Below, one piece after another: positions 1 through 10,180 of a stretch of 64,000 nucleotides of DNA (positions within the stretch are counted from its first letter, which is position 1; every line of letters begins with the position of its first letter). Source of the DNA: Shimia sp022448905 (GTDB lineage Bacteria; Pseudomonadota; Alphaproteobacteria; Rhodobacterales; Rhodobacteraceae); NCBI RefSeq assembly GCF_047126315.1, contig NZ_CP138953.1, forward strand, positions 868,001-932,000. Direction: 5' to 3'. Both the position numbers and the translations under genes were made by a program. The notes below the pieces were generated by a model that was given only the letters and a program-made list of their open reading frames with translations, was not told the DNA's origin and ran no database searches.

Positions 1-1459
1 GGCCGTGGGCGGCGAGCGCGGTTTTGGCTTCGTGCTCTGTCAACAATTGAGGCCTTTTGGACGGTTCCGCAGGCGCCAGCGCCAAGGGCGTGGTCTCGGG
101 GCTTGTGATCTCCGTGGTTGCGGCAGCAGCAATGATGGCCTCGCGCAATCCGTGCATTGGGACCACGCCGCCATCGATCAGGGTTTGCGTCACATCGGGC
201 GGTAGCAGTTCCGGCAAAGAAGCCACCACGGTAATCGGGCGGCCTGTGGTCTTGTGGGCTTTGATCGCGGCGTCGGTGGCGCAATCCCAATCGGCGCGGT
301 TTTCTGGGGGATAATCGACCACCGATAAGGTGAGGCCGATATCCTTGGTCATCATCGCAGACCAAGCTTTGGCCATCGCCTCGGCATCCCGCCAAATGTA
401 GGTGTGGTAGTCCAGCGGGTTGGCCAGGGCGACCATGGGGCCGAGGGCGTCGGCCAATTGTGTGCGCTGCTCGTCTCTCAGGGGCGGGAAGGTGAGGCCG
501 GAGTTAAGCGCCGTGTCGGCCATCAGGCTGGCCTCGCCGCCAGAGCAGCTGATTGAAGCGATGGTGGGCGCGGACAACGGGCCAGACAGGTGCAGCAGCT
601 TCAGGGTTTCCAAAAACACCGGCAGGTCGTGCACGCGGGCAAAGCCCAGACGTGTGATCAGGGCGGCTGCACCGGCATCGCTACCGGCAAGGGAAGCGGT
701 GTGGCTGACGGTGGCGGCTTGGGCCTCGGCGCTGGCGCCAACTTTCAAAACCACAACCGGGATGCCTTTGGCGTGGGCTTTGGCAGCCAGAGCTTCCCAG
801 GCGCGCAGGTTGGTGAAGCCCTCTATGTGCAGGCCAAGCGCCGTGACGCGTGGATCATCCAAGACGGCAGAGGCGATGTCTGCCTGGTTGAGTTGCGCCA
901 TGTTTCCGCAGGTGGCGACATAGGCAATGGGCACGCCGCGCTGTTGGTTGGTGAGATTGATGGCGATGTTGGAGCTTTGCGTGAGGATTGCTACGCCACT
1001 TTCGACCCGTGCGCAGCCGTGCTGGTCCGGCCAGATCGCTGCGCCGTCCAGCGCGTTGATAAGGCCGTAGCAGTTGGGGCCGAGAATCGGCATGTCACCG
1101 GCGGCGGCCACAAGGTCTGCTTGTAGATCATTTCCGGAAGCGTCTTCGGCAATGGCCTCAGAAAATCCTGACGCGAAACACACCGCGCCGCCCGCGCCGG
1201 CGGCCGCAAGCTCTTGCACAACCGGGATCGTGGCGCGGCGGTTGATGCCAATGAAGGTTGCGTCCGGCGGTGCGGGCAATGCGTCGATGGATGGGTAAGC
1301 TTTGTGTCCCGCCACGTCTGATGACTTGGAATGCACTGGCCAAATGGCGCCATCAAAACCAATCTTTTCCGTTTGCCGAATGACTTCGGCACACCATGTG
1401 CCGCCGCCGACAACGGCGATGGATTTTGGGCGGATTAGGCGGGAGAGGTCGCGGGTCAT
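1..1459 (-). CDS. Acyl-CoA synthetase, acetate-CoA ligase (ADP-forming) family; 3' end cut by window edge
   Basis: Member of the NDP-forming acyl-CoA synthetase superfamily, which forms acyl-CoA from a carboxylic acid, CoA and ATP. About 486 codons are visible. An N-terminal CoA-binding Rossmann domain (IAVVGGGTW near residue 14; MPILGPNCYGLIN near 110-125) is followed by the two succinyl-CoA-ligase-like domains, with the region SISCSGGEASL near 310 and a TSHTASLAGS-like stretch (VSHTASLAGSD). The reading ends at LTEHEAKTALAAHG, the characteristic beginning of the C-terminal ATP-grasp domain, so roughly the last 200 residues lie outside the window. The ATG at 1459 is the first plausible start. 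It precedes an acyl-CoA dehydrogenase and SelW-like gene on the same strand (upstream), so a role in activating a carboxylate for beta-oxidation is reasonable; the substrate is unknown. Confidence 0.85.
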   Translation of the reverse strand, partial: MTRDLSRLIRPKSIAVVGGGTWCAEVIRQTEKIGFDGAIWPVHSKSSDVAGHKAYPSIDALPAPPDATFIGINRRATIPVVQELAAAGAGGAVCFASGFSEAIAEDASGNDLQADLVAAAGDMPILGPNCYGLINALDGAAIWPDQHGCARVESGVAILTQSSNIAINLTNQQRGVPIAYVATCGNMAQLNQADIASAVLDDPRVTALGLHIEGFTNLRAWEALAAKAHAKGIPVVVLKVGASAEAQAATVSHTASLAGSDAGAAALITRLGFARVHDLPVFLETLKLLHLSGPLSAPTIASISCSGGEASLMADTALNSGLTFPPLRDEQRTQLADALGPMVALANPLDYHTYIWRDAEAMAKAWSAMMTKDIGLTLSVVDYPPENRADWDCATDAAIKAHKTTGRPITVVASLPELLPPDVTQTLIDGGVVPMHGLREAIIAAAATTEITSPETTPLALAPAEPSKRPQLLTEHEAKTALAAHG

Positions 1460-1576
1460 GGCATGAACCCCGCAACACCAGGCCCGCCCCCTTTGGTGGG
1501 TAACCCTTTGTTAACCACGGTGCGGAAATATAAAACTGCGGTACAGGCGGGAGCGCCGATGGCCGCGTCAGGAGAA

Positions 1577-1608
1577 GCCCCCCGGCCAATGTCTACTCTT
1601 CGGGGGGC
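1577..1608. repeat. Perfect 8-bp inverted repeat in the leader of the acyl-CoA synthetase gene
   Basis: GCCCCCCG (1577-1584) and CGGGGGGC (1601-1608) are exact inverted copies separated by 16 bases. It lies between the terminator of the SelW-like gene and the start of the acyl-CoA synthetase gene on the minus strand. It could be a second stem of the same terminator or a leader hairpin; no T-run follows it. Confidence 0.45.
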
Positions 1609-1631
1609 GGATCCATGGCTTCTTCTGACCG

Positions 1632-1665
1632 CAAATACTCCGGGGGTGTGGGGGCTGGCCCCCAC
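1632..1665 (-). terminator. Roseobacter-type C-rich terminator element, copy 1
   Basis: Read on the minus strand, directly after the SelW-like gene, GTGGGGG (1665-1659) pairs with CCCCCAC (1654-1648) around a four-base CCAG loop, followed by ACCCCCGGAGTATTTGC. An almost identical element lies at 63284-63317 after another minus-strand gene. The shared flanks (CCCCCGG, then an AT-rich stretch, then GAAGAAG) exceed what a simple terminator needs, so it behaves as a dispersed repeat. Confidence 0.7.
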
Positions 1666-1682
1666 GATGCATGGCGCTGCGT

Positions 1683-1964
1683 TTAATTGCTGCGGTCCAG
1701 GTGCCCCAAATCGCGGTCCGGTTCGATCACATCGCGCAGGCGCTTTTTCAGCTCTTTGGCCTCCGGAAAGCCCCCGTCGCGCTTGCGGTCCCAGATCACG
1801 CTGTCGTTGACCGTGACCTTGTAGGTTCCCGGCACGTCGGCAGGCGCAATGGTCACGCCAGCAAGATCGTCTTTGAAGGTGGACAGCAGTTCTTGCGCCA
1901 TCCAGCCTGCGCGCAACAGCCAGTTGCAACCGACGCAATAGGTGATGGTGACGGATGGTTTCAT
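1683..1964 (-). CDS. SelT/SelW/SelH (Rdx) family protein
   Basis: A 93-residue thioredoxin-fold protein of the Rdx family. The redox motif CVGC sits at residues 10-13 (TYCVGCNWLL), so this is the cysteine version of the CxxU selenoprotein motif. The later TVNDSVIWDRKRDGGFPEAKEL region matches the family's conserved second half (G..V..R...GGFPE.K.L). Start chosen at 1964 because GAGGAA stands at a suitable distance and the protein then begins just before the first beta strand. The gene lies between the acyl-CoA dehydrogenase and the acyl-CoA synthetase; the physiological redox partner is unknown. Confidence 0.85.
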   Translation of the reverse strand: MKPSVTITYCVGCNWLLRAGWMAQELLSTFKDDLAGVTIAPADVPGTYKVTVNDSVIWDRKRDGGFPEAKELKKRLRDVIEPDRDLGHLDRSN

Positions 1965-2030
1965 GGGGCAGGTTCCTCGATGGCGTGTCGAGGTTGTGCC
2001 GTAGGCGCGCGCCCAACACAATGGGTTCCA

Positions 2031-3191
2031 TCAAGCACCCAAGGGCCGCAAGAGGTCGCGGCTGATGATGTGACGCTGGATTTCGCTGGTGCCGTCCCAA
2101 ATACGTTCCACCCGTGCGTCCCGCCAGAAGCGTTCCAATGGATAGTCATCCATCAGACCCATGCCGCCGTGGATCTGGATCGCGGCGTCGGTGACGCGGG
2201 CGAGCATCTCGGTGGCGTAGAGCTTGGCGGAGGCAATTTCGCGGTTAGACGGCAGGCCGCGATCCAGTCGGGCGGCGGCAGAGAGTGTCAGAAGGTCGGC
2301 GGCGTCGATCTCGGTGATCATATCGGCGATTTGAAAACCGATGCCCTGGAACTTGCCGATAGGCTGGCCAAATTGTTCGCGCTGGGCGGCGTAGTCGAGC
2401 GCATAGTCAAAGGCACGGCGGGCGCGGCCCACACAAAAGGCTGCCACGGTGAGGCGTGTGGCGTAGAGCCAATCGTTCATCACGGCAAATCCGCCATCGA
2501 CTTCGCCAAGGACTTGCGCGTCGGGGAGGCGGCAGTCGTCAAACTCCAGTACCATGTTTTTGTAACCACGATGGCTCACCGATTTGTAGCCGTCGCGCAC
2601 CGTGAAGCCCGGCGTGTCGCGGTCCACAAGGAAGGTGGTGATGCGCTTTTTTGGGCCTTTTGGGGTTTGATCTTCGCCGGTGGCGACAAAGACAATGAAA
2701 AAATCCGCGTGTTCTGCGCCGCTTATAAAATGCTTGTTGCCGTTGATGACCCAGTTGCCGCCATCGCGCACGGCGGCGCATTTCATGCCACGCACATCGG
2801 ACCCGGCACCCGGTTCGGTCATCGCTAAGGCATCCATACGTTCGCCGCGCACGGCAGGCAGTAGATAGCGCTCTTTCTGCTCTCCTTCGCAGGCCATCAG
2901 GATGTTTTGCGGACGGCCAAAGAAATGTGTGAGCGCCATGGAACCGCGGCCCAATTCGCGTTCCACCAGGGTGAACTCAAGGTGGTTCAGGCCTGCGCCG
3001 CCAACTTTCTCTGGGAAGTTACAGGCATAAAACCCAAGGTCGATGACCTTCTGTTTGATTTGTTCGCCCAGACCTTCGGGAATTTCGCCGGTGCGCTCGA
3101 CCTCGTCCTCATATGGGTAAATCTCGTTCTCCACAAAGCTGCGAACGGTGGAGACAATCATCTCCTGCTCTTCGGTCAGATCAAACTGCAT
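2031..3191 (-). CDS. Acyl-CoA dehydrogenase
   Basis: FAD-dependent dehydrogenase of 386 residues, the usual family length, that introduces an alpha-beta double bond into an acyl-CoA. Visible landmarks are MTEPGAGSDVRG (about 124-135), the flavin-binding region REQFGQPIGKFQ (271-282), IQIHGGMGLMDDYPLERFWRD (339-358) and the C-terminal WDGTSEIQR (365-373). In medium- and short-chain enzymes the catalytic glutamate is the E of YEGT; here that position is Asp366. The ATG at 3191 is preceded by GAGGGA. It is divergent from the GlxA-type regulator (75-bp gap), which is the likely controller. Which acyl-CoA is used cannot be read from sequence; a carnitine/betaine-type substrate is possible because GlxA-family regulators often sit beside such genes, but this is only inference. 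Confidence 0.88.
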   Translation of the reverse strand: MQFDLTEEQEMIVSTVRSFVENEIYPYEDEVERTGEIPEGLGEQIKQKVIDLGFYACNFPEKVGGAGLNHLEFTLVERELGRGSMALTHFFGRPQNILMACEGEQKERYLLPAVRGERMDALAMTEPGAGSDVRGMKCAAVRDGGNWVINGNKHFISGAEHADFFIVFVATGEDQTPKGPKKRITTFLVDRDTPGFTVRDGYKSVSHRGYKNMVLEFDDCRLPDAQVLGEVDGGFAVMNDWLYATRLTVAAFCVGRARRAFDYALDYAAQREQFGQPIGKFQGIGFQIADMITEIDAADLLTLSAAARLDRGLPSNREIASAKLYATEMLARVTDAAIQIHGGMGLMDDYPLERFWRDARVERIWDGTSEIQRHIISRDLLRPLGA

Positions 3192-3266
3192 GGCGCGTGT
3201 CCCTCTTTGGCTGTCGACAGCAGAGCGTGCTTGACCAGCTAGATCATGCAGGAATAGCGTTTCACT

Positions 3267-4211
3267 ATGCAGATTTGGTCAAATACATCCGCTGCAGCGC
3301 AGAAGATTGGGGTTCTGCTGTTTGACGGGTTTTCCAACCATTGTCTGGCGAACACCGTGGAACCGATGCGGGCGGCCAATACGCTGTCGGGCAAAGCGCT
3401 TTTTGACTGGGCGTTTTTGTCTCTGGACGGCGCCGCTGTTCGTAGTTCCAGTGCACTGCCGGTCACCCCGCACGGTCGGCTCAGTGAAGCCTCCGGCGAC
3501 ATACTGGTGGTGATGCCGTCGTATGGTTTTAAAGACCACGCAGGCTGGCAAACACAGAGCGCTTTGCGGGCGGCAGCCAAGCGGTTTGGCACGGTCTGTG
3601 GCATGGACACAGGCAGCTGGTTGATGGCCGAAGCAGGCCTGCTGGAGGGGCATCGCGCCACGATTCACTGGGAGGAACTGACCGCTTTTGCGGAGCGCTT
3701 TCCAGATGTCGCGGCAGAGCGCGAGCGGTTTGTGATAGATGGGGCGCGAGTGACCTGTTCGGGGGCCATGGCAGCGTTTGATTTGGTGATGTTTCTGATC
3801 GGGCGCGATTTTGGGCAGGCGCTCGCTTTGGAGGTGGCGCAGTTGTTCATGACACGGGACAGCGCGCGCTCCCATGAAGGGGGCGCCACGCCTGCGGGGC
3901 GGGTTGTGAACCGCGCTTTGGCGGTGATGCAGGACCACTTGGAAGAGCCTTTGGCCCTGCCCGAGGTAGCGCGCCGGGCCGGTGTGACACAAAAAACGCT
4001 TGCGGCGCGGATGTTGGCAGAGCTTGGGGCCACGCCGGCGGTGGTGTACCGGCGTTTGCGGCTCAATCTGGCACGCAAGCTGGTAGTGGACACCGATTTG
4101 AGCGTGTCCGAGGTTGCGTTGCGCAGCGGTTATAGTGATCCGGCGGCGATGACGCGGGCGTTTCGGGCTGAGTTTGCCACCACGCCACAGGCGCTGCGCA
4201 AGGGGAGTTAG
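3267..4211 (+). CDS. GlxA-family transcriptional regulator (DJ-1/PfpI domain plus AraC HTH)
   Basis: A 314-residue regulator. Residues ~12-175 form a DJ-1/PfpI-like (class I glutamine amidotransferase-like) sensor domain beginning KIGVLLFDGFSNH, with MDTGSWLMAEAGLL in the position of the nucleophile elbow; the catalytic cysteine is replaced by Thr/Gly there, as usual for regulators. Residues ~215-312 form two AraC-type helix-turn-helix motifs (LPEVARRAGVTQKTLAARM and SVSEVALRSGYSDPAAMTRAF). This architecture is known from regulators of carnitine, choline and glycine betaine catabolism. It is divergent from the acyl-CoA dehydrogenase and overlaps the aldolase gene tail to tail by 4 bp (4208-4211). 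Confidence 0.85.
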   Translation: MQIWSNTSAAAQKIGVLLFDGFSNHCLANTVEPMRAANTLSGKALFDWAFLSLDGAAVRSSSALPVTPHGRLSEASGDILVVMPSYGFKDHAGWQTQSALRAAAKRFGTVCGMDTGSWLMAEAGLLEGHRATIHWEELTAFAERFPDVAAERERFVIDGARVTCSGAMAAFDLVMFLIGRDFGQALALEVAQLFMTRDSARSHEGGATPAGRVVNRALAVMQDHLEEPLALPEVARRAGVTQKTLAARMLAELGATPAVVYRRLRLNLARKLVVDTDLSVSEVALRSGYSDPAAMTRAFRAEFATTPQALRKGS

Positions 4212-4963
4212 GTGGTGTAGGTGCTGCCTTCTTCGTCCAGAATGGCTTTTAGCTCTGCAAGGTGGCGCACGTCTTGTTCTGGATACTGCTCTAGCTCTTG
4301 TGCAGTTTTCTCCGCAATGTCATGAGGCAGAACTCGCAAAGGTTGGCCGGTTTGCAAGGCGCGGATGTAGGTCTCAGCGGCGCGTTCAAAATAGTAGAGC
4401 CGATTAAACGTGTCCGCGACGCTGTCACCAATCACCAGTACGCCATGGTTGCCCATGACCATGACTTTCTTTTTGGGGTCTGTGAGCAGGGCTGCGCAGC
4501 GTTCGCCTTCGTCCTCAAAAGCCAAACCCCCATAGCCGTCATCCACCACAATCCGATCATAAAACGTGGCACAGTTCTGATCGATGGGCGGGAGCGTGCT
4601 GTCCGCCAAGGACGCCAGAACCGTGGCAAAGATGGAGTGCACATGCATCACACAACGCGCGTGGGGGCAGTGACGGTGTACGCCGCCATGTAGACCCCAA
4701 GCGGTGGGATCAGGCGCATCTGGGCCTTTCAGGGTTTCGGGGTCATTGGCGTCGATTTCCAGCAGGTCACTGGCTTTGATGCGGGCAAAGTGCTTTTGAT
4801 TGGGGTTCATCAGAAACCGCGTGCCGTCGTTGTTCACCGCAAGGCTGAAGTGGTTGGCGACGCCTTCATGCATGTTGAGGCGCGCAGTCCAGCGGAAGGC
4901 GGCTGCCATATCCACGCGTTCTTGCCAGTGGGTGATGTTGGGGTGCAGCTGTGCGACGGTCAT
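4208..4963 (-). CDS. Class II aldolase/adducin-family protein
   Basis: A 251-residue protein of the L-fuculose-phosphate aldolase/adducin fold. The divalent-metal ligand motif HVHS (VMHVHSIFAT, ~111-115) and the later HGVLV histidine (MGNHGVLVIGDS, ~170) are present, as is a glutamate/asn-rich N-terminal region (HEGVANHFSLAV). Start chosen at 4963 because AAGGAGG lies five bases upstream; an open frame continues a further 147 bases upstream (to 5110) but has no ribosome site. Substrate unknown; in Rhodobacterales these stand-alone members are often annotated only by fold. It converges on the GlxA-type regulator and shares the intergenic region 4964-5155 with adenine deaminase. Confidence 0.85.
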   Translation of the reverse strand: MTVAQLHPNITHWQERVDMAAAFRWTARLNMHEGVANHFSLAVNNDGTRFLMNPNQKHFARIKASDLLEIDANDPETLKGPDAPDPTAWGLHGGVHRHCPHARCVMHVHSIFATVLASLADSTLPPIDQNCATFYDRIVVDDGYGGLAFEDEGERCAALLTDPKKKVMVMGNHGVLVIGDSVADTFNRLYYFERAAETYIRALQTGQPLRVLPHDIAEKTAQELEQYPEQDVRHLAELKAILDEEGSTYTT

Positions 4964-5155
4964 GGAAGCCTCCTTGTTTTGCGCAGCGGAGCATTGCGAG
5001 GGCGCAGCGGTCAAGCGTGTTTGCGACGTCACTTTTGACATGTGACTGGTCAGGCGGTTCCAATTTTGGGTTTCAGTTTCCACCTGAAGGACATTTCGTA
5101 AAAGCTTCACCTGCGGTGAGGTTGAACATGGTCAAAACCCGTGGCACCGTGGGCC

Positions 5156-6960
<1,805 letters not shown>

Positions 6961-6964
<4 letters not shown>

Positions 6965-8433
6965 CACCACAGAATATTCCCGTGCACTCCCCCGCAGTCC
7001 CCGCCCCAGAAGCCTTTACAGATGCTAAAGCCGCCGTGGCGCGTCTGGAAGAACTGTATCAGATTGCCACCACCTACCTGAGCGACCAGTTCCGTCGGGC
7101 GCTTCGCAAAGGGCCGGACGGGCATCGCATTCGCGCGTTTTATCCGGAGATCCGGATCACCACGACCAGCTTTGCGCAGATCGACAGCCGGTTGAGTTTT
7201 GGCCATGTGGCTGAGCCAGGTGTGCATGCCACCACCGTGACGCGGCCGGATTTGTTCCGGAACTATCTGGAGCAGCAGATTGCGCTTTTGCTGGAAAACC
7301 ACGGCGTGCCGGTGGTGATTGGTGCGTCTGCGACGCCAATTCCGGTGCATTTTGCAGTAGCGGCGCAGAGCGACATGACCGTACCCCAAGAAGGGGCGGC
7401 AGATTTCACCCTGCGTGACATCTTTGATGTGCCGGATCTGTCGACCACCAATGATGACATTGTGAATGGCACGGCGGAAGTGAATGGCGTGGCGCCGCTG
7501 GCGCCCTTCACGGCGCAGCGGGTGGATTACTCGCTGGCGCGGTTGAGCCATTATACCGCCACCGATCCAGAGCACTTCCAGAACCACGTGTTGTTCACCA
7601 ACTATCAGTTCTATGTGACCGAGTTTGAAGCTTATGCGCGGCAGATGCTGGATGATCCCAAATCGGGCTACACCAGCTTTGTCAGCACGGGGAACGTGGA
7701 GATTTCGGACGCGGAAACTCCAATTGCCCCGGTGGATAAGCAGCCGCAGATGCCAACCTACCACCTCAAACGCGAAGATGGCTCTGGCATTACTTTGGTG
7801 AACATCGGTGTCGGCCCGTCCAACGCGAAAACGGCGACGGATCACATTGCGGTGCTGCGTCCTCATGCCTGGATCATGGTTGGACATTGCGCGGGCTTGC
7901 GGAACTCGCAAAGCCTTGGCGATTTTGTCCTGGCGCATGCCTATCTGCGCGAAGACCACGTGCTGGATGATGACTTGCCAATCTGGGTTCCGATCCCGGC
8001 GCTGGCCGAAGTGCAGACCTCCATGGAAAGCGCCGTCGCTGAGGTCACGGAACTGTCTGGCTTTGAACTGAAGCGGGTGATGCGGACCGGCACGGTGGCC
8101 ACCATCGACAACCGGAACTGGGAACTGCGTGAACATACAGGGCCTGTGCAGCGTTTGAGCCAATCCCGCGCCATTGCGCTGGATATGGAGAGTGCCACCA
8201 TTGCGGCGAATGGCTATCGTTTCCGGGTGCCCTATGGCACGCTGCTGTGTGTCAGCGACAAGCCGCTTCATGGCGAATTAAAGCTTCCCGGCATGGCGTC
8301 AGACTTTTATAAGACACAAGTCGCGCGCCATTTGTTGATTGGAATTCGCGCCATGGAGAGCTTACGCGAAATGCCCCTGGAACGGCTTCATTCGCGGAAA
8401 TTGCGGTCATTTGACGAGACAGCCTTCCTCTGA
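6961..8433 (+). CDS. amn: AMP nucleosidase
   Basis: A 490-residue enzyme, the usual length for Amn, hydrolysing AMP to adenine and ribose 5-phosphate. The N-terminal AMP nucleosidase domain (residues 1-~170, with ALRKGPDGHRIRAFYPEIRIT) precedes a nucleoside-phosphorylase-type catalytic domain: VNIGVGPSNAKTATDHIAVL, MVGHCAGLRNSQSLGDFVLA and ALDMESATIAANGYRF, where the acidic DMES motif binds ribose. The ATG overlaps the ade stop codon (ATGA at 6961-6964). The pair forms a compact AMP to hypoxanthine salvage route, an alternative to AMP deaminase. Confidence 0.93.
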
Positions 8434-8479
8434 CCCTACGGAAATCTGTGGAAAACCCTTAAAAACCTCGTTTTTTGGC

Positions 8480-8518
8480 ACACAATTTATTGTGTTCACC
8501 CACAACATCCCGTTAAAT
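8480..8518 (+). promoter_or_regulatory. Candidate promoter and operator-like palindrome of the HU gene
   Basis: ACACAA (8480-8485) and TTGTGT (8490-8495) form a perfect inverted repeat with a four-base spacer. TTGTGT also reads as a -35 element with TTAAAT (8513-8518) 17 bases downstream as a -10. The palindrome would overlap the -35 box, which suits autoregulation or nucleoid-protein binding. Read by eye only. Confidence 0.4.
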
Positions 8519-8565
8519 GCCGGGCGTGAGGCCCAAGTAATCGGGCAGACTAATGGAGACCTGAA

Positions 8566-8853
8566 ATGGCAAAACCGATGACCAAGACCCAACTCGTTGC
8601 CGCGCTGGCCGAAGATATGGGCTCTGACAAGAAATCCGCAGGCGCAGCTCTGGAAGCCGTTTGCGCATTGATCACCCGCGAAGTTTCCGCAGGTGGTGCA
8701 GTGACCCTGCCAGGCGTTGGCAAAATCTACTGCCGCGAGCGTCCTGAGCGTATGGTGCGCAACCCGGCAACTGGTGAGCAGATCAAGAAAGACGCGGACA
8801 AGGTTGTGAAAATGACCATCGCCAAAGCGCTGAAAGACAGCGTGAACGGCTGA
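8566..8853 (+). CDS. HU-family DNA-binding protein
   Basis: A 95-residue histone-like protein. The sequence runs MTKTQLVAALAEDMGSDKKSA, then an all-beta arm region with VTLPGVGKIYCRERPERMVRNPATGEQI, in which RNPATG is the HU/IHF signature at the tip of the DNA-embracing arm and RMVRNPAT carries the intercalating proline. It is a monocistronic gene between a promoter region (8434-8565) and a strong terminator. It is shorter in similarity to canonical HupB than to the divergent HU paralogues common in Rhodobacterales, so it may be an accessory HU. Confidence 0.9.
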   Translation: MAKPMTKTQLVAALAEDMGSDKKSAGAALEAVCALITREVSAGGAVTLPGVGKIYCRERPERMVRNPATGEQIKKDADKVVKMTIAKALKDSVNG

Positions 8854-8875
8854 TCGCTCTGATCATTGTTACGGA

Positions 8876-8905
8876 AAGGGTCGCTCGTTTGAGCGACCCT
8901 TTTTG
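8876..8905. terminator. Bidirectional-looking terminator between the HU and cysK genes
   Basis: AAGGGTCGCTC (8876-8886) pairs with GAGCGACCCTT (8891-8901) around a GTTT loop and is followed on the plus strand by TTTT. On the minus strand the stem is followed by TTTCCG. It lies between the converging HU gene and cysK, whose stop is at 8909. Confidence 0.9.
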
Positions 8906-8908
8906 TAT

Positions 8909-9973
8909 TTACAACTGCGCGCTGGGCGTGGAGTGGGAGATTGTGACTTCTTCGTCCGACATGCCCTCAGCAATGCCATCAAACAGCGGCGTTGACAGGT
9001 AGCGCTCGCCGGTGTCAGGCAGCATCACGAGGATGTTGGCACCTTCCGGGGCGGTCTGTGCAACCTCAATGGCGGCGGCCAGTGTGGCGCCCGCAGAGAC
9101 GCCCACCATTATGCCTTCTTCGGCCGCGAGGCGTTGCGACCACTGAATGCCGTCCGGTCCGGGTGTTTTAATCAGCTGATCGTAGCCACCTTTGTCCAGC
9201 GCTTCTTGCAGCACCCAAGGGATGAAGTCCGGGGTCCAGCCCTGGATCGGGTGCGGTTCAAACGCGGGATGGCTCTCTGTGGCCTGATGGGCGTCGTCCC
9301 GCGTGTTGACGTAACCGGAGTCCACCAGCGCGGCGTTGGCGGGTTCTGACAGGATGATCTTGGTGTCCGGGCTTTCGCGGCGCAGCAGGCGCGACACCCC
9401 GGCCACGGTGCCGCCGGTGCCGTAGCCGGTGACCCAATAGTCCAGCGTGGTGTCGGCAAAGTCGGTGAGGATTTCCCGCGCCGTGGTGTGTTCGTGCATA
9501 TCCGCGTTGTCCGCGGTCTCAAACTGGCTGGCGAGGAACCATCCATTTTGCTCGGCCAGTTCTTGCGCCTTCTTGTACATGCCAAAGCCTTTTTGGGCTT
9601 TGGGAGTGAGCACAACCTTGGCGCCGAGGAAGCGCATCAGACGACGGCGTTCCACGGAAAAGGCCTCAGACATGGTGATGACCAGCGGGTAACCTTTGGC
9701 GGCGCAGACCATTGCAAGGCCGATGCCGGTGTTGCCCGAGGTGGCTTCCACCACGGTTTGACCGGGTTTCAGGCGGCCATCTTTTTCTGCGGCCTCAATG
9801 ATGTTGAGGGCAAGACGATCTTTCACCGAGCCAGCCGGGTTGGCCGCTTCGAATTTGACAAACATGTTCACATGTTTGGGTGCAATCCGGTTCAGGCGGA
9901 CAACTGGGGTGTCGCCTACCGTGTCCAGAATGCTGTCATAGCGGCGGCCGCGGCCTTGAGTTTGGCGGGGCAT
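8909..9973 (-). CDS. cysK: Cysteine synthase A (O-acetylserine sulfhydrylase)
   Basis: PLP enzyme of fold type II, 354 residues, making cysteine from O-acetylserine and sulfide. The PLP lysine is Lys51 in NPAGSVKDR, the substrate loop is TSGNTG (78-83) and the phosphate loop GTGGTVAG follows near 185. The ATG at 9973 is preceded by AAGGAGG at ideal spacing; an upstream in-frame GTG region lacks this. It is slightly longer than the ~315-residue enterobacterial enzymes, with an N-terminal basic stretch (QTQGRGRRYDS) and a tail (DEEVTISHSTPSAQL). It is transcribed convergently with HU and shares their terminator. Confidence 0.92.
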   Translation of the reverse strand: MPRQTQGRGRRYDSILDTVGDTPVVRLNRIAPKHVNMFVKFEAANPAGSVKDRLALNIIEAAEKDGRLKPGQTVVEATSGNTGIGLAMVCAAKGYPLVITMSEAFSVERRRLMRFLGAKVVLTPKAQKGFGMYKKAQELAEQNGWFLASQFETADNADMHEHTTAREILTDFADTTLDYWVTGYGTGGTVAGVSRLLRRESPDTKIILSEPANAALVDSGYVNTRDDAHQATESHPAFEPHPIQGWTPDFIPWVLQEALDKGGYDQLIKTPGPDGIQWSQRLAAEEGIMVGVSAGATLAAAIEVAQTAPEGANILVMLPDTGERYLSTPLFDGIAEGMSDEEVTISHSTPSAQL

Positions 9974-10124
9974 GGGCGCCTCCTTTACTGGTACTTTCAC
10001 AAATCAAGCTAAGCGGCGTTTGCTAAAAACGGTAGGCCTGCGAAGGTCGCAGGTGGAAATAAGAACGAGGCGTCTGGCCTGTGAAAATGAGCGTGACGGC
10101 GTTTTTTGTCAGGCGCGTGACGGA

Positions 10125-10157
10125 AAACAAAAAAGGCCGCAGCGGGAAGCTGCGGCC
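10125..10157 (-). terminator. Rho-independent terminator of the TRAP solute-binding protein gene
   Basis: On the minus strand GGCCGCAGC (10157-10149) pairs with GCTGCGGCC (10143-10135) around a five-base loop and is followed by TTTTTTGTTTT. It lies 24 bases after the stop codon of the solute-binding protein gene. The remaining 9974-10124 region upstream of cysK shows no other clear signal. Confidence 0.9.
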
Positions 10158-10180
10158 AATCTTGTTCGCAAAGGTAAGAG

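Noticed and set aside
590..2828. Plus-strand open frames of 178 and 385 codons at the left end
   Set aside because: They run antisense to the acyl-CoA synthetase and acyl-CoA dehydrogenase genes; no signal, motif or ribosome site supports them.
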